Shown: positions 36,413 through 47,026 of the stretch, piece after piece | How the letters are laid out: the number at the start of each line of letters is the position of its first letter | Position numbering within the stretch: position 1 is the first letter of the stretch | Source: Adiantum capillus-veneris | Taxonomy: Eukaryota; Streptophyta; Polypodiopsida; Polypodiales; Pteridaceae | Direction: 5' to 3' | Length of the DNA stretch: 64,000 nt | Assembly (NCBI GenBank): GCA_014529385.2 | Contig: CM043956.1 | Span: 62,759,120-62,823,119, forward strand | Notes under the pieces: model-generated | What the model saw: the letters and a program-made list of their open reading frames with translations, nothing else | Databases searched by the model: none | Told to the model about the DNA's origin: nothing | Made by a program: the position numbers and the translations under genes

Positions 36413-36690
36413 CTTAAGCAAGCTAGGGTTGTGCTTGAGGTGGGAACCTTAAGCAAGCTAGAGTTGTGCTTGAGGTAGGAACCTTAAGCAAGCTAGGGTT
36501 GTGCTTGAGGTGGGAACCCGACCTAAACTTAGGCAAGCTAGGGCTGTGCTTGAGGTGGGAACCCGACCTAAACTTAGGCAAGCTAGGGTTGTGTTTGAGG
36601 TGGGAATCTTAAGCAAGCTAGGGTTGTGCTTGAGGTGGGAACCCGACCTAAACTTAGGCAGGCTAGGGCTGTGCTTGAGGCGGGAACTCC
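36413..36690. repeat. minisatellite in GypD 3' LTR, seven units
   Basis: Same unit types as in the 5' LTR, but here the order is three short, two long, one short, one long. The two LTR arrays have therefore rearranged since insertion. Confidence 0.88.
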
Positions 36691-37646
36691 ACCTAAGGTG
36701 CTTGTCATGCTTGATGACTAAGGTACTTGAGGTACTTGTCACATTTAATGAGGAAGTTGCTTGAGAAGCTTCCTATGCATGGGGGATAAGATGCTTGAGT
36801 CAAAAAGAGAACCTACTCACATATTGAGGAAGTTGCTTGAGAAACTTCCTATGCATAAAAATCTAAAAGTTAGGGGAATTCTAAAAGAGCACATGCAACA
36901 CATGTCATACTCTCACTAAGCTTAGCCACATGGTGTGCTTGAATGCTATTGGTTGGGATAAAGAGGGGTCCAATGAGCTTCTACCTCCATCTAACAAATA
37001 TCTAGATATTTTCAAGCTCTCTCTCCCTAAGGGGTAAGAAGGACACTTGTCAAAAGACTACCCATGTACTGGATTGCATGCTACATGTGATTGGCCAGGG
37101 GGAGAGGGGTCCAATGAGCCTGCAGCATGTGGAAAAGTCTCCACTCGCCCAAATCAAGGAGGGGGGGTGCTAGGGGGATATACACCATCACACACACTCA
37201 TTTGAGACACCATTCTCTCTTGGTGAAAGTTGAGGAACACCACCTCCTTCTCCAAGCTTGTGAAAGTGAAAGCCTACACCAACACTCTTCGCTATGAAAT
37301 GCAAATCCAACCAAGAGCCATGCTTCAATGCTTAAGCTTTCCATCTTCTCTATCTCCATTACTATGCTATTATGTATGCTAGCCAGAAGAGAAATGATAA
37401 ATGAGGAACTACTTCTTTCTCCTATGGAATGTTTCTTCTTCCTCTTCCCTATCCTCATTCCCCGCTAGCTCTCTCCACCTTCGAAGGTGTTTGAGGCCTT
37501 GGGACTGAGGGCTTGGGATAGTTAATGTTTTCTTCAAGTTTATGTTCTGTTTGTGATGCATGAGGCTTTCCATCTTCATTGCATCACCTAGGTCACAAGG
37601 AACACAAGGATTGTATTGTACCAAGTCTCTCTTGATGGGAGAAACT

Positions 37647-37784
37647 TCACAAACCATTAATTAGTTCGCCAGATTCCAAGGGAATCTTGGGAACTTAAAG
37701 CAAAAAGAACCCTGTCTGTCGCCATCATGCGGTAGCCATGCTCGCCATAGCTGCCTACACCTAAGACATCTGCCCCTGCACCGC

Positions 37785-37866
<82 letters not shown>

Positions 37867-38873
37867 TGCACAGAGTTCACCACTTCATAAGCATAGAAGA
37901 CAGATTGCTCCAAGTGATTTCCAAGCAAAAACCTGCATGTGTCCGCCATGGCCTCCTCTGCACCTGCACTCAGGACTCGCATCTCCCCCTCTTGCTTCCC
38001 CTTTCTGGCTCTCTGTCGTACATTGCCATTGCCCCTAGCAACTGATCGAGACTCTCTCTCTCCCTCTCTCTGCCCGCTTTCATCTCTCGGGTGTCCCCCT
38101 CCTTTCCCTCTACCCTCAGAGATCGTCCATCTCTCGCACATCTATCTCTCTTTCCGCTCCGTCCTCAAAGATCGCACCTCTCTCGCGCTCTGGCTTTGCC
38201 CTTAGATAGTGCATTTCCTTCTCCGCCTTCTCTACTCAACGACCAATCATTTGTGATCGTTCTGCCCGGCTGTCCCTCGTAATGCCACCTGCCTTCGCCT
38301 GACGCATCCACGATCGTCCAACGGCCATCGTCTCTCCCTCTCCTCCACGCCACATCTACCCCCCTTTTCACACATGACGCCAATATTTGGTCATAAATTC
38401 CCAAATTGCGCTTCAAATTTTCAAAAATTCTCAAAATAGCCCTGGCTGCGAGAGGAAAATTCTCCAAAAAAATATAAATTGTTTTGCTATGAAGATGAAT
38501 TGCTTCATTATTTTATATATATTGCCTTTTTTTCGAGGAAATTTGTGACAAATTACACGCTAAGCACTCAACAAGGGATCTCAATTGTCAAAAAGGAATA
38601 AAGATTAGAAAATCTTGAACAATTGAACAAGAATAGATAAAGGGTATCTTGAAAATTTTGACAAATTAGACGGGTATTTTGGTAATTTTTGTCCCACTCT
38701 CTCTCCGCCACGTGTCCGGACCTCCCCTTGATTCCCTTCAATAAACTCCAAATGTGACACCTAAACAGAAGTACCTTTTATGTTTTCCTTCCAGTTAGCC
38801 TTTGCCTTTTACAAAGGGTATCTAGTGAGATACCCTCTAATGAGTCCCAAAACCAAAATTGGTTGGGCCTACG
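37647..38873. other. ~1.23 kb insert in GypD 3' LTR
   Basis: Replaces about 20 bp of LTR sequence present at the matching place in the 5' LTR (around 30377-30396). It is pyrimidine-rich and more GC-rich than its surroundings, and carries (CT)24(GT)15 (37787-37864) and a segment of CT-rich, CpG-containing sequence (37940-38360). Ends show no clear inverted repeats or target duplication, so a clean transposon insertion is not supported. ORFs inside are Ser/Pro/Arg-rich composition products. Confidence 0.7.
37787..37864. repeat. compound microsatellite (CT)24(GT)15
   Basis: CT from 37787 to 37834, then GT from 37835 to 37864, without interruption. Confidence 0.97.
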
Positions 38874-39105
38874 GGAGGGGGGACCCGCTCCATATGAATC
38901 CGGTCCTCAACTATTATCATGTTCTCTAAACACTCTCTCTCTAAAAAAGTATTGTTCATGCCAAGTTAACTAAGTACCATGTTTATCTTGCTACAATCAG
39001 CTAAGTTCACCTGCTATGCTCACAAAGTAATCTCTTAAAAGCGCTTCACCTAATTTCCTAATTCCGCTACTTCCAAAGTTCATAGGCAATTTCCATTACA
39101 AAAGA

Positions 39106-40083
39106 GATGAAAGAGAGGATAGCTGGGACAGAAGAAGAACGATGAAAAAGAGCTATGGAATGGGAGATCCGTATTCTCCACTTAGTCAATCTACATCTCC
39201 TCTGATCCTCTACAATCAATGAGGACTAGTATATCCACTCTTCTCCATTCCCACTCATAAAATATGAATTCATTTGCAGAAAAGCTACAATAGAACAGAG
39301 ATGCTAGAAGTTCAATTGCCAGAAAAACAACTTAAATGGCGGCTAGCATGGCTAGAGAAACATCCCGAGTACATGATTCATGTGGTTAGAGCACCAATAG
39401 CCACAGAGAAAGATGTTACTTTTTGTCCAGTACCCAAAGTGAGGACCTGGATCTGACAGGAAACAATTCAAAAGGAGCACCACAATTGGCTAAATCACCT
39501 TATTTTGGTAGGAACTAAAGACAAGTGAAGGCTGAGTGAAAGGTACATGCTAAGCACTCTACAGGCAAGAGTCCAGAAATATGAAGGGCTTCCAGATCTG
39601 TCATGTCAAATGCTATGAAAGATCTGTAGAATGATGGCGGCATGCATAACTATGTACCACAGACCCTGGATATCCAAAACACCATGGTTGTCTTTCCCAG
39701 AAGGAAATACAGGGTTGGCTTATGATCTCAGTCAACAGCCTCATGAGCGGATTTTGCACGACTTCTTTGCTTGCCTAATGTTCATGCCATCTTATTTCAT
39801 GAACACTTTTGAAGAAGCGTTCTACACTAGATTCTTCACAATGAAGACTATAATGTTTGGCCCTCAAGTCAATGACATTAGAGCATGTTTTGCGCACTAC
39901 CATGCAATGGAGCACCTTTCAGTTGACACTATATGTCCCTTTGAGATTTCGGAAGAGAATACCAAGCAGGCCTGCAAGACACACAAATGCGTTATCAGCA
40001 AAGGCAACCTTATTTGCGATTCTAACCATGCTCTTGATTCATGTCAAGGACGACATGAAATAGGAGGGGGGAGTGTTGGATGA
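39106..40083 (+). pseudogene. LtrH-2 ORF2, C-terminal portion
   Basis: Resumes the frame broken by GypD: after removing GypD and one AAAGA the codons read on as EMKERIAGTEEER. Conserved blocks shared with LtrH-1 are KQLKWRLAWLEKHPE (39328-39372), ACITMYHRPWISKTPWLS (39643-39696), FMPSYFMNTFEEAFYT (39782-39829) and IRACFAHYHAMEHL (39880-39921). The end DSCQGRHEIGGG is encoded by the polypurine tract itself, with the stop TGA a few codons inside the LTR. Several stops interrupt it (39456, 39528, 39616). Function unknown; no gag, pol or envelope motif is visible. Confidence 0.65.
40059..40073 (+). other. LtrH-2 polypurine tract
   Basis: AATAGGAGGGGGGAG directly before TGTTGGATG. The LtrH-1 copy has the same tract on the minus strand at 59136-59123. 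Confidence 0.85.
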
Positions 40084-40974
40084 TTCCAACAAAGATTCTC
40101 TAGTTTACTCTATCTCCCAAGTGATTGTAAGTGTAATTCCTAATGATGTAGACTTCCCCGCAATCTAAATTTGAACCGATTGTAATGAGAAGCCAAGGAT
40201 GTAATTAATCATGAGAGGAATGGTCATTCTTGCTTCTGTACCCTAAAATCCCGAGCCAAGGTATAAAAGGAAATCTTGTAATGTTTTTTGGGATGATGAC
40301 TATTATTAAGATGAACAGATAAGGTTTCTCTTTGTACGTTGTGTGTTTTCTCTTTTTTATAGTGTTTTTTGAATTGCTCACACCGCACCGCACGGTTGTC
40401 GCATAGGATTTCCGAGGGCACCACTGTGTTTGTCATGCAAGCTCTACATATGGATAGCTACATTGCAAGTGTTGCACAAAAATTGAGCAACTTCATCTAC
40501 GACCTTCCAAGAGACATTTCTCTCTATCCGAGCGTCGATTGAGATTTCGTATGTTGCATGTGATTCATGGCACTTAGGAGAACCTAGTAGGCATATCCAA
40601 ATTCTAAAAAGCACCACATCAGGCTGACATAGGAAAATCATGATTTTTTCATGAGTCCTTTTTCAAGTTTGATGATCCAATTTTATTCAAGATAGTCCCC
40701 GCATATTTCCTAGGAAGTTTGGAGTCATCCAGAGATGATTTGCTTAAGGATTTGTATGTAGTTTGGTGAGAGGTCCTGTAAAGAGAATCATAGATTTCAA
40801 TGTATTTGAATGCATCGAGTGTCGTAGTGGAATGTGTTATGTTGATACAAGAGCTTGACAACCTCTTCATGTACCTACATGTCCTAGTCGAGTCATTCTC
40901 TTCCCAGGATTGACATCTTGTCTTGGTTCCGTCTCTTCCAAAGATGTAATAGTTATGACCTGTGTGGGCCCCCA
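40074..40974 (+). repeat. LtrH-2 3' LTR (about 900 bp)
   Basis: Starts TGTTGGATGATTCCAACA right after the polypurine tract. A TATA box lies at 40262-40269. The U5 part (40440-40960) matches the LtrH-1 LTR (49377-48840 on the minus strand) and LtrH-3 (13230-13388). The right end is inferred from LTR length and from where similarity stops (CCCCCA), so it may be off by tens of bases. Confidence 0.72.
40262..40269 (+). promoter_or_regulatory. LtrH-2 TATA box
   Basis: TATAAAAG about 190 bp into the LTR, at the same relative place as in LtrH-1 and LtrH-3. Confidence 0.6.
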
Positions 40975-42109
40975 AACAAAGGGTGGAAAGCAGCATATGC
41001 ATGCACATGATACATACACATCCATCCATGAGGTTCCATACATCATGCAACATCAACACATCAATTTGATCATGATGCAAAACAGTCCCACCACTTTGAT
41101 CAAACACATGCCATTACATAACATATATGCGAAAAACAACTTTTTGTTGTTTTCAGATGCATGCATGATATGCAAGTATTTTACCTCAAACCAATGCATC
41201 AATCTCAGCCCCATAACATAGACTAACACCTTATCACATTACTTTTCCCATATGAGACTTATACGAACGATTGTGACACAAAAAGAAAGCCAACTTATCC
41301 ATATTTGCTCGTATGGTTCGGATTGATTCACCATATACCCCCATATAAGTTTATGAACATCAAACACTTAAATTCAAATCACCAAAAAAAAACCATAAAA
41401 CATACATGAACCACTCATCCAACTAGTGACTCCAGATGGTACTCCCCCTTTGTAGCACCCCTACATGCGTAGGTAACTTCGTATAAGGAATTTTTGATAG
41501 CTTGCACTCATGAAGTGATACCAATGATCTACATACATTTATCAGCAAATTTAATCAAGGTTTTGATTTGTTTAAGTGGGTTTCTTCATTTCATGAATCT
41601 ATATAGTGGTTTTTTGAGGAGCCTGGGGTCCAAATATTGACTAAGTGTAGTGGGCAGCAAGTTATAATTTGACCATAACTCTTTACTCGTGCGAAATTTT
41701 AACATAGTATACAAGAGGGAAAAAAATTTGAAGTATGTGTTTAATCTTTTTTTCAAAGTGTTTGACATGATTCATAGCGGTTCAGGAGATACAATCAAAA
41801 TAGTGTCCCTACCGCTTACGTGACGTGAAATAAAAAGCGCTTTCTATGCACCTACGTGACTACAAACACACCGCATGCATAAATCAACGTGCTAAACATG
41901 TTAAAATAAGCATGGAGCATCCTTCTACATATTTGGCAAGCCCATAGACTCTTATGTATACAAAAAAGCAACCATCGAGATAGTAGTTACTCAGAAACGA
42001 AGTAGAGACAAAGAGAGATGATGGCTATGGAGTTTAGAGCTTCTTACTCTGATTGAGAAGTGATTATTGGTGGGCGGAAGGCTTCTAGCCTTGCAATAGT
42101 AGGTGCCAC
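40975..42109. other. 1.1 kb spacer, no recognisable gene
   Basis: A/T-rich flank between the LtrH-2 LTR and CopB. No ORF with a known motif, no paired repeat. Confidence 0.5.
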
Positions 42110-42114
42110 TGATG

Positions 42115-42341
42115 TGTTACCATATACATGTGGTAGTGATGTGTGTGAACACACTAGGACCGCCGGGGCATTTTTCCCCTCTTTAGGAGTTTTTTTCCCC
42201 CGAGCATTGTATATACGCCCATCACTCTAGGGCTATCTATCTTTCCATTGCACACTAAGTAACACACTCTCTATTGTGTGCCTTGAGCTTCCTTCGTATT
42301 CTCCAAGCTGTGTGCATTTCTCTGCAACCCTAATTCCAACA
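42115..42341 (+). repeat. CopB 5' LTR (227 bp)
   Basis: TGTTACCATATACATG...ATTCCAACA. Contains GTATATACGCCCATC as a likely TATA region near 42212. Confidence 0.95.
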
Positions 42342-42342
42342 A

Positions 42343-42355
42343 TAGGTATCAGAGC
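42343..42355 (+). other. CopB primer-binding site
   Basis: TAGGTATCAGAGC directly after the LTR. It differs by one base from the intact TGGTATCAGAGC of CopA. Confidence 0.85.
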
Positions 42356-42690
42356 AGATTCCGTCCTCCCGGGCTTAGTCGCCAGCTGCTCTAGCACACG
42401 CTTGCTCACTTTCTCCGATTTCAGTGAGCTTTGGCAAGCGTTCGCAGGTCGACAAAAATTTTGGTTTAGCTCGTACAACTGAGTCTGCTCAGATTTTTGA
42501 TTCGGGCTCATTTCGGCCTCCGTTTCCACTACAGGCAGTACTGCACAGGCTATTTCGTCATTTTGTGCAAAATTTCTGTCAGTGCCGTTTTCTGCATAAC
42601 AGGTGCCTCATAGTCTTCTACGATTTGTGCTATATACCGCTCCGTTTCTCCTATTTTCGGGCAGTTTTCACATCAGGTGCAGTATTTACC

Positions 42691-43745
42691 ATGGCTGACA
42701 ACAACACAGATGTGTTCAAGATGTTTCCTGCTGAGGACAAGTTGGATGGGGACAACTACCCTATGTGGGTTTATATGATGCAACATGTTCTTGTGTCAAA
42801 GGGTGCCTAGAACATTGTGCAGGGCATTGATGTACGTCCTGGTTTTGAGGATGTAGGCGATGTTGAGGATGTTGAAGGTCTCGCTGCAAGGATTGCTGCT
42901 ATTATAGTTGTTTTGCCTACGGCAGAACAAGCTCGTTGGGATGTAAAGGATGCGTAGGCTCATGCATTGATTGCATTGTCTATGAAGCGCACGATTGTTC
43001 CTCACATCTGTTCAGCAAAATCTGCAAACAGGCTTGGGATATTTTGGCTGGTCTTTATGCAAGTCGCAATGAGGCTAAAATTGCTTTGCTGCGTAAAGAG
43101 ATGGAGTTAAAGATTATGCATGAGGAAGATGATATGGACACTTTCCTTGCTAGTGTGAAGGATATCAATGAGCAACTTATTTCTGTAGGTGAAGTCATGT
43201 CAGATAGTTCCCTTGTGCAGACTGTTCTTGATGCCTTACCAGATTCTTACCAGACTTTTGCTAGTACTTGGAGACTTATGACCCAAGGAAATCCAGAAGT
43301 TGTCAAGTTTGATGCATTATGCACATTGTTGTTTCAAGAGTCACTTTCCAAAAAAAACGGGACTAGACAGCGTGCAGTTGAGTATGCTTTTATTGCTTCT
43401 CAAAAAAAGGGTGGTAATAGCAATGCAGCTGCTTCTTATGGTTCTGCTGCGAGTGGCAAAGCTTCTGTTCCTAATGCTTCTACTGGCAGCAATTCGTCTG
43501 GAAATTGTGGTGATAAGGGCAAAAAGAAGATGCGTTGCCATTATTGTAAAGATAATGATCACATGATCAAGTCGTGTCCTAAGTTGAAGGCCAAAGAGGC
43601 TAAGAAGAAAGAGGGTGGTTCCACTACAAATGCGTCCATTGTTGAGTCTTCTGTAAAAGGAGACTGTAATGCTGATGTTGATGCAAAATGGGCTTTTAGC
43701 GCAGAGTGCACTTACAATCCTGTTGCCCATGATGCATGCTTGTGA
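42691..43745 (+). pseudogene. CopB gag
   Basis: Starts MADNNTDVFKMF at 42691. TAG stops lie at codon 40 (42808) and at 42955, and a one-base loss near 43030 shifts frame into the open stretch ending at 43745. The core contains AWDILAGLYASRNEAKI, FLASVKDINEQLISVGE and VQTVLDALPDSYQTFAST, typical of Copia gag (UBN2 family). A canonical zinc knuckle CHYCKDNDHMIKSC lies at 43536-43577. CopA has TGG where this copy has the first TAG. Gag would form particles; this copy cannot make full-length protein. Confidence 0.9.
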
Positions 43746-44100
43746 GTTGTTGCAGATTCACATGTGTGGTATTTCGATTGTGGTGCTACAAAGCACATTA
43801 CCTCACATCGTGAATTGTTCACCTCTCTTGAGTCTGTCCCTCATGGGAATTCAGTCACTTGTGCCAACAATGCCTCTTATCAGGGAGTTGGAAAGATTGT
43901 GCTTACTGCTGCTAATGGCAGTTCTTTCACACTTGTTCATGAACTTTATGTACCTGGGATCAAGAAGAATCTCTTGTCTGTATCCGCACTTGCTAGACTT
44001 GGACTTGTAGTCAAATTTGTGGATGACAGATGTACAGTTCATGATCTCACTTTTGGTGATGAAATTGTTGCATCTGGCCTTTTGTGCCATGGGATGTATA
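43746..44100 (+). pseudogene. CopB aspartic protease
   Basis: After an in-frame TGA (43743) the frame gives WYFDCGATKHITSH with the active site as DCGA (43776-43787); the family consensus is DSGA, and one base change (TCT to TGT) would explain Cys. KNLLSVSALARLGL (about 43966-44007) follows at normal spacing. The enzyme processes the Gag-Pol polyprotein; the Cys substitution makes activity doubtful. Confidence 0.85.
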
Positions 44101-45065
44101 AGTTCACTTTGTATGACAAGTGTGGACAAAATTTTGCAAATGTTGTTGCAGATTCAAGGGCTATTTCATATGCAAAACTTTAGCATGCACGTTTTGGTCA
44201 TCTGAATTTTGCCAGTTTGCTGCGTTTGCAGAAATCTGATATGGTTGCTTCTTTGCCGCCTCTTGAAGCACATGTCAAACATGTTTGTGAAGGTTGTATT
44301 TTGGGTAAGATGCAGTGTTCTAAGTTTCCAAAGGATGGTTCAGTTCGGGCCACATGCAGGTTGCAGCTTGTGCATAGTGATGTTTGTGGGCCCATGCAAA
44401 CTCCGTCGTCCTTGGGCAATTACCTGTACTTCGTGACTTTCATTGATAATTACTCCAGGCATGCATGGGTATTTCTACTTAAAGTGAAGTCCGAAGTTTT
44501 TATGTGCTTCAAACAATTTCTAGCTATGGCTGAAAATGTATTGAAATGTACTATGGGCACCCTCCGTTCCGATCGAGGGGGGGAGTATATGTCTCATGAG
44601 TTTAATGCATTTCTAGCTAATTGTGGGATAAAACACCAACGTACAGTGCCTAATACACCTTAGCAAAATGGTGTTGCTGAGAGGAAAAACAGGTCATTGA
44701 TAGAAATGGCACGATGTATGGTCAAAAGTCAAGCTTTGCCACATTCTTTTTGGCTTGAGGCCATCATGTGTGCCACTTATGTACTTAACAGGTGTCCTAC
44801 AAAAGCTTTGCAGTCTATTACTCCATATGAAGCATGGCATGATAGAAAGCCTTCTATTGAGCACATACGTGTTTTTGGCTGTTTGGCATATACTTTGGTG
44901 CCACAAACAGAGTGCAGAAAATTGGATGATAAGGCTGTCAAATGTATTTTTGTTGGTTATAGTGCTGAAAGCAAAGGTTACATGTTATATCATCCAAACA
45001 AAGCGTATTCTGGTTTCACAGGATATAGTGTTTGTGGAAGATTCTGTCCAGCCCTTGCTCTCATG
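44101..45065 (+). pseudogene. CopB integrase
   Basis: The GAG-pre-integrase segment has a TAG at 44181 just before HARFGHLNF, and the HHCC zinc finger ends in CEGCILGKM (44287-44313). The catalytic core shows D in LVHSDVCGPM (44368-44397), D in LRSDRGGEYMS (44563-44595) and E in NGVAERKNRSLIEMA (44670-44712), the DDE triad. A TAG at 44661 precedes QNGVAERKN, where CAG would be expected. The segment FGCLAYTLVPQ...KCIFVGYSAESKGY follows, and a frameshift near 45000 ends it. It would insert the cDNA. Confidence 0.9.
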
Positions 45066-46400
45066 TACTAGAGACAATAATGTAAGCTCACAGGACATTT
45101 ATGACACTTTGTTGCCCCTTTTCAGTGGTGGAAATACGAATGTAAATTCCAATGAGGCAAATGTACAGCCTATGGGGGTTTTTGAAAATGTTACAGATCA
45201 GCCTATTACTGATGCATATGTACATGATGTACTTGATGAGGAAAGGGCTGAAAATGAGCAGGCTAGAGGTATGCCAAAATGGATGGTGCACACTTTGCGT
45301 GACAGTAAATTGGATGCACCTTTGTCTAGTCGTACTCGTTCAGGCTCTCGCCATGCATCTTATGCATCAGATTGTTATGCTTTGGCTGTGTCTAGCTTAC
45401 ATGATGTTGAGGAGCCTCTGTCTTTTGATGAAGCACAGAATTCAGAAAATTGGATGGCTGCCATGCAATCAGAATATGATGCACTTATAGAAAATGACAC
45501 ATGGACTTTATGTGATTTGCCTCCTGGCAAAAAGGCCATTGGTACGAAGTGGGTTTACAAGTTGAAACGCAAGCCGGATGGTGAGATCGATTGCCATAAG
45601 GTTGACTTGTTGCAAAGGGTTATGCACAGCAAAAAGGCATAGATTATGAAGAGACTTTTGCTCCCACTTGTCGTATGACTACTGTGCGTTTTCTATGTGC
45701 ATTAGCAGCAGCTCATTTTGGTTGCGATGTACATCAATCAGACATTGTTACTCCTTTCTTGAATGGTGACATATTTGAGGAAGTTTATGTAACGCAACCT
45801 CGCGGTTTTGTCATAAAAGGACAAGAGGACAAAGTGTGCAGATGTAAGAAGGCTTTGTATGGGTTGAAGCAATCTCCTCGTGCTTGGTATGAGAAAGCTG
45901 ACACTCATTTGGTTAAACAAGGCTTTTGTAACAGTCCAATAGAAAGCACATTGTATGTGAAGCGTGAGGGTGATGTACTTCTCATTGTGGTTCTTTATGT
46001 TGATGATTTGCTGATCACTGGACCAAATGAGAGACATATTTCTGAATTTAAGGCTGATTTGAATGCTACTTTCAAGATGAAAGATTTGGGGCTGTTGCAT
46101 CATTACTTGGGTATACAGTTTAAGCAGTGTGATGGTGGTATTGCCTTGTGTCAGAAAAGTTACATAGAGACATTGCTATGTAAGTTTGGACTTGAGGATT
46201 GCAAACCTATTGCCACTCCCATGGAAATAGGTTTGAAGTTGAGTCTACATGATGCTGGCGATCCTACTGATGTCACTCTTTACCAAACTGCTGTTGGCTG
46301 CCTCATTTATGTATGCAACACGAGACCAGATATTCAGTTTGCAGTCTCACATGTCAGCAAATTTATGCATAGCCCAGGGTCTAAGCATTGGTAGGCTATC
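45066..46400 (+). pseudogene. CopB reverse transcriptase
   Basis: The N-terminal region has NWMAAMQSEYDALIENDTW, LCDLPPGKKAIGTKWVYKLK (45511-45570), then a frameshift near 45600 into the frame at 45675. The palm contains VHQSDIVTPFLNGDIFEEVY, ALYGLKQSPRAWYEKAD and the catalytic YVDDLLITG with YVDD at 45996-46007. The block ends with TRPDIQFAVSHVSKFM (46322-46369) and a TAG at 46392. The catalytic Asp pair is intact although the frame is broken. Confidence 0.93.
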
Positions 46401-46951
46401 AAGAGGATTTTATGCTACCTTAGTGGCACTTTACATCTTGTTTTGTTTTATCCCAAGGGGGGATCATTGCTGCCAGACTTACATGCTTTTTAGGACTCAG
46501 ATTGGGCTGGTTGTTTTGACACGCAAGTGTCCACAAGTGGTTTTTGTTTCATGCTTGGCAGTTCATGTATATCATGGCTGAGCAAGAAGCAACCTAGTGT
46601 GGCACTTCGAGTTGTGAAGCTAAGTACAGGGCAGTCTTCACAGCTACGGTTGAGTGTGTATGGCTCAGACGCCTTATGGCTGATTTGGGTGTTGGACAGG
46701 ACACTACCAACACTATCTACACTGACAGTCGAAGCGCATTGGCAGCTGCGAGGAACCCAGTTTTTCATGCTCGCACAAAGCACATTGAGGTGCATTACCA
46801 CTATGTCAGGGAGAGACTCTCAGCAGGAGAGATCAGCTTGGCTTATGTGCCAACACAGGACAACCTTGCAGATCTTTTCACAAAGGCATTGTCTCGTGAG
46901 AAGCTTGAAGCTTTCCGTAAAGCTTTGGGCTTACTCCCCTTTGTGGACTGA
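46401..46951 (+). pseudogene. CopB RNase H
   Basis: DSDWAGCFDT begins the domain at 46494, preceded by a TAG (46491). A base loss near 46605 shifts to the frame of 46676-46951, which carries YTDSRSALAAARNPVFH, RTKHIEVHYHYVRERL, and the C-terminal VPTQDNLADLFTKALSREK. It would remove the RNA strand during reverse transcription. The stop TGA at 46949 is the natural end of the polyprotein. Confidence 0.92.
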
Positions 46952-47013
46952 TTATGTCCTCAGGGCATGGCACTTCCCTTTACTCATGTGCCAGCTCTCG
47001 TTCACTACATCAC

Positions 47014-47026
47014 TCAAGGGGGGATT
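47014..47026 (+). other. CopB polypurine tract
   Basis: CAAGGGGGGATTT adjoining the 3' LTR. Confidence 0.85.

Larger units (their letters stand above)
28930..39100 (+). mobile_element. GypD: 10.2 kb Ty3-type (chromovirus-like) retrotransposon inserted in LtrH-2
   Basis: Paired LTRs (28930-30623 and 36153-39100), a tRNA-Met-type primer-binding site (30625-30636) and a purine-rich tract before the 3' LTR frame the element. It carries gag, protease, RT-RNase H and integrase with a C-terminal chromodomain-like end. The target duplication AAAGA occurs at 28925-28929 and 39101-39105. Integrase after RNase H makes it Ty3 type. Stops, frameshifts and lost catalytic residues show it is inactive. Confidence 0.93.
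36153..39100 (+). repeat. GypD 3' LTR (2948 bp, containing a 1.2 kb insert)
   Basis: Matches the 5' LTR from 36153 to 37646 and from about 38874 to 39100. The middle block 37647-38873 has no counterpart in the 5' LTR. It ends CCATTACA and is followed by AAAGA. Confidence 0.92.
27060..40974 (+). mobile_element. LtrH-2: LTR element carrying a coiled-coil ORF, interrupted by GypD
   Basis: Consists of ORF2 (27147-28929 plus 39106-40083), a polypurine tract (40059-40073) and a 3' LTR (40074 to about 40974). GypD (28930-39100) sits inside the ORF with a 5-bp target duplication. The same ORF, polypurine tract and LTR start occur on the minus strand as LtrH-1, which defines the family. The 5' LTR was not located and no gag or pol motif was seen in the ORF. 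Confidence 0.7.

Noticed and set aside
37647-38873. DNA transposon in the GypD 3' LTR
   Set aside because: No terminal inverted repeats or target duplication were found, and about 20 bp of LTR is missing at the site.
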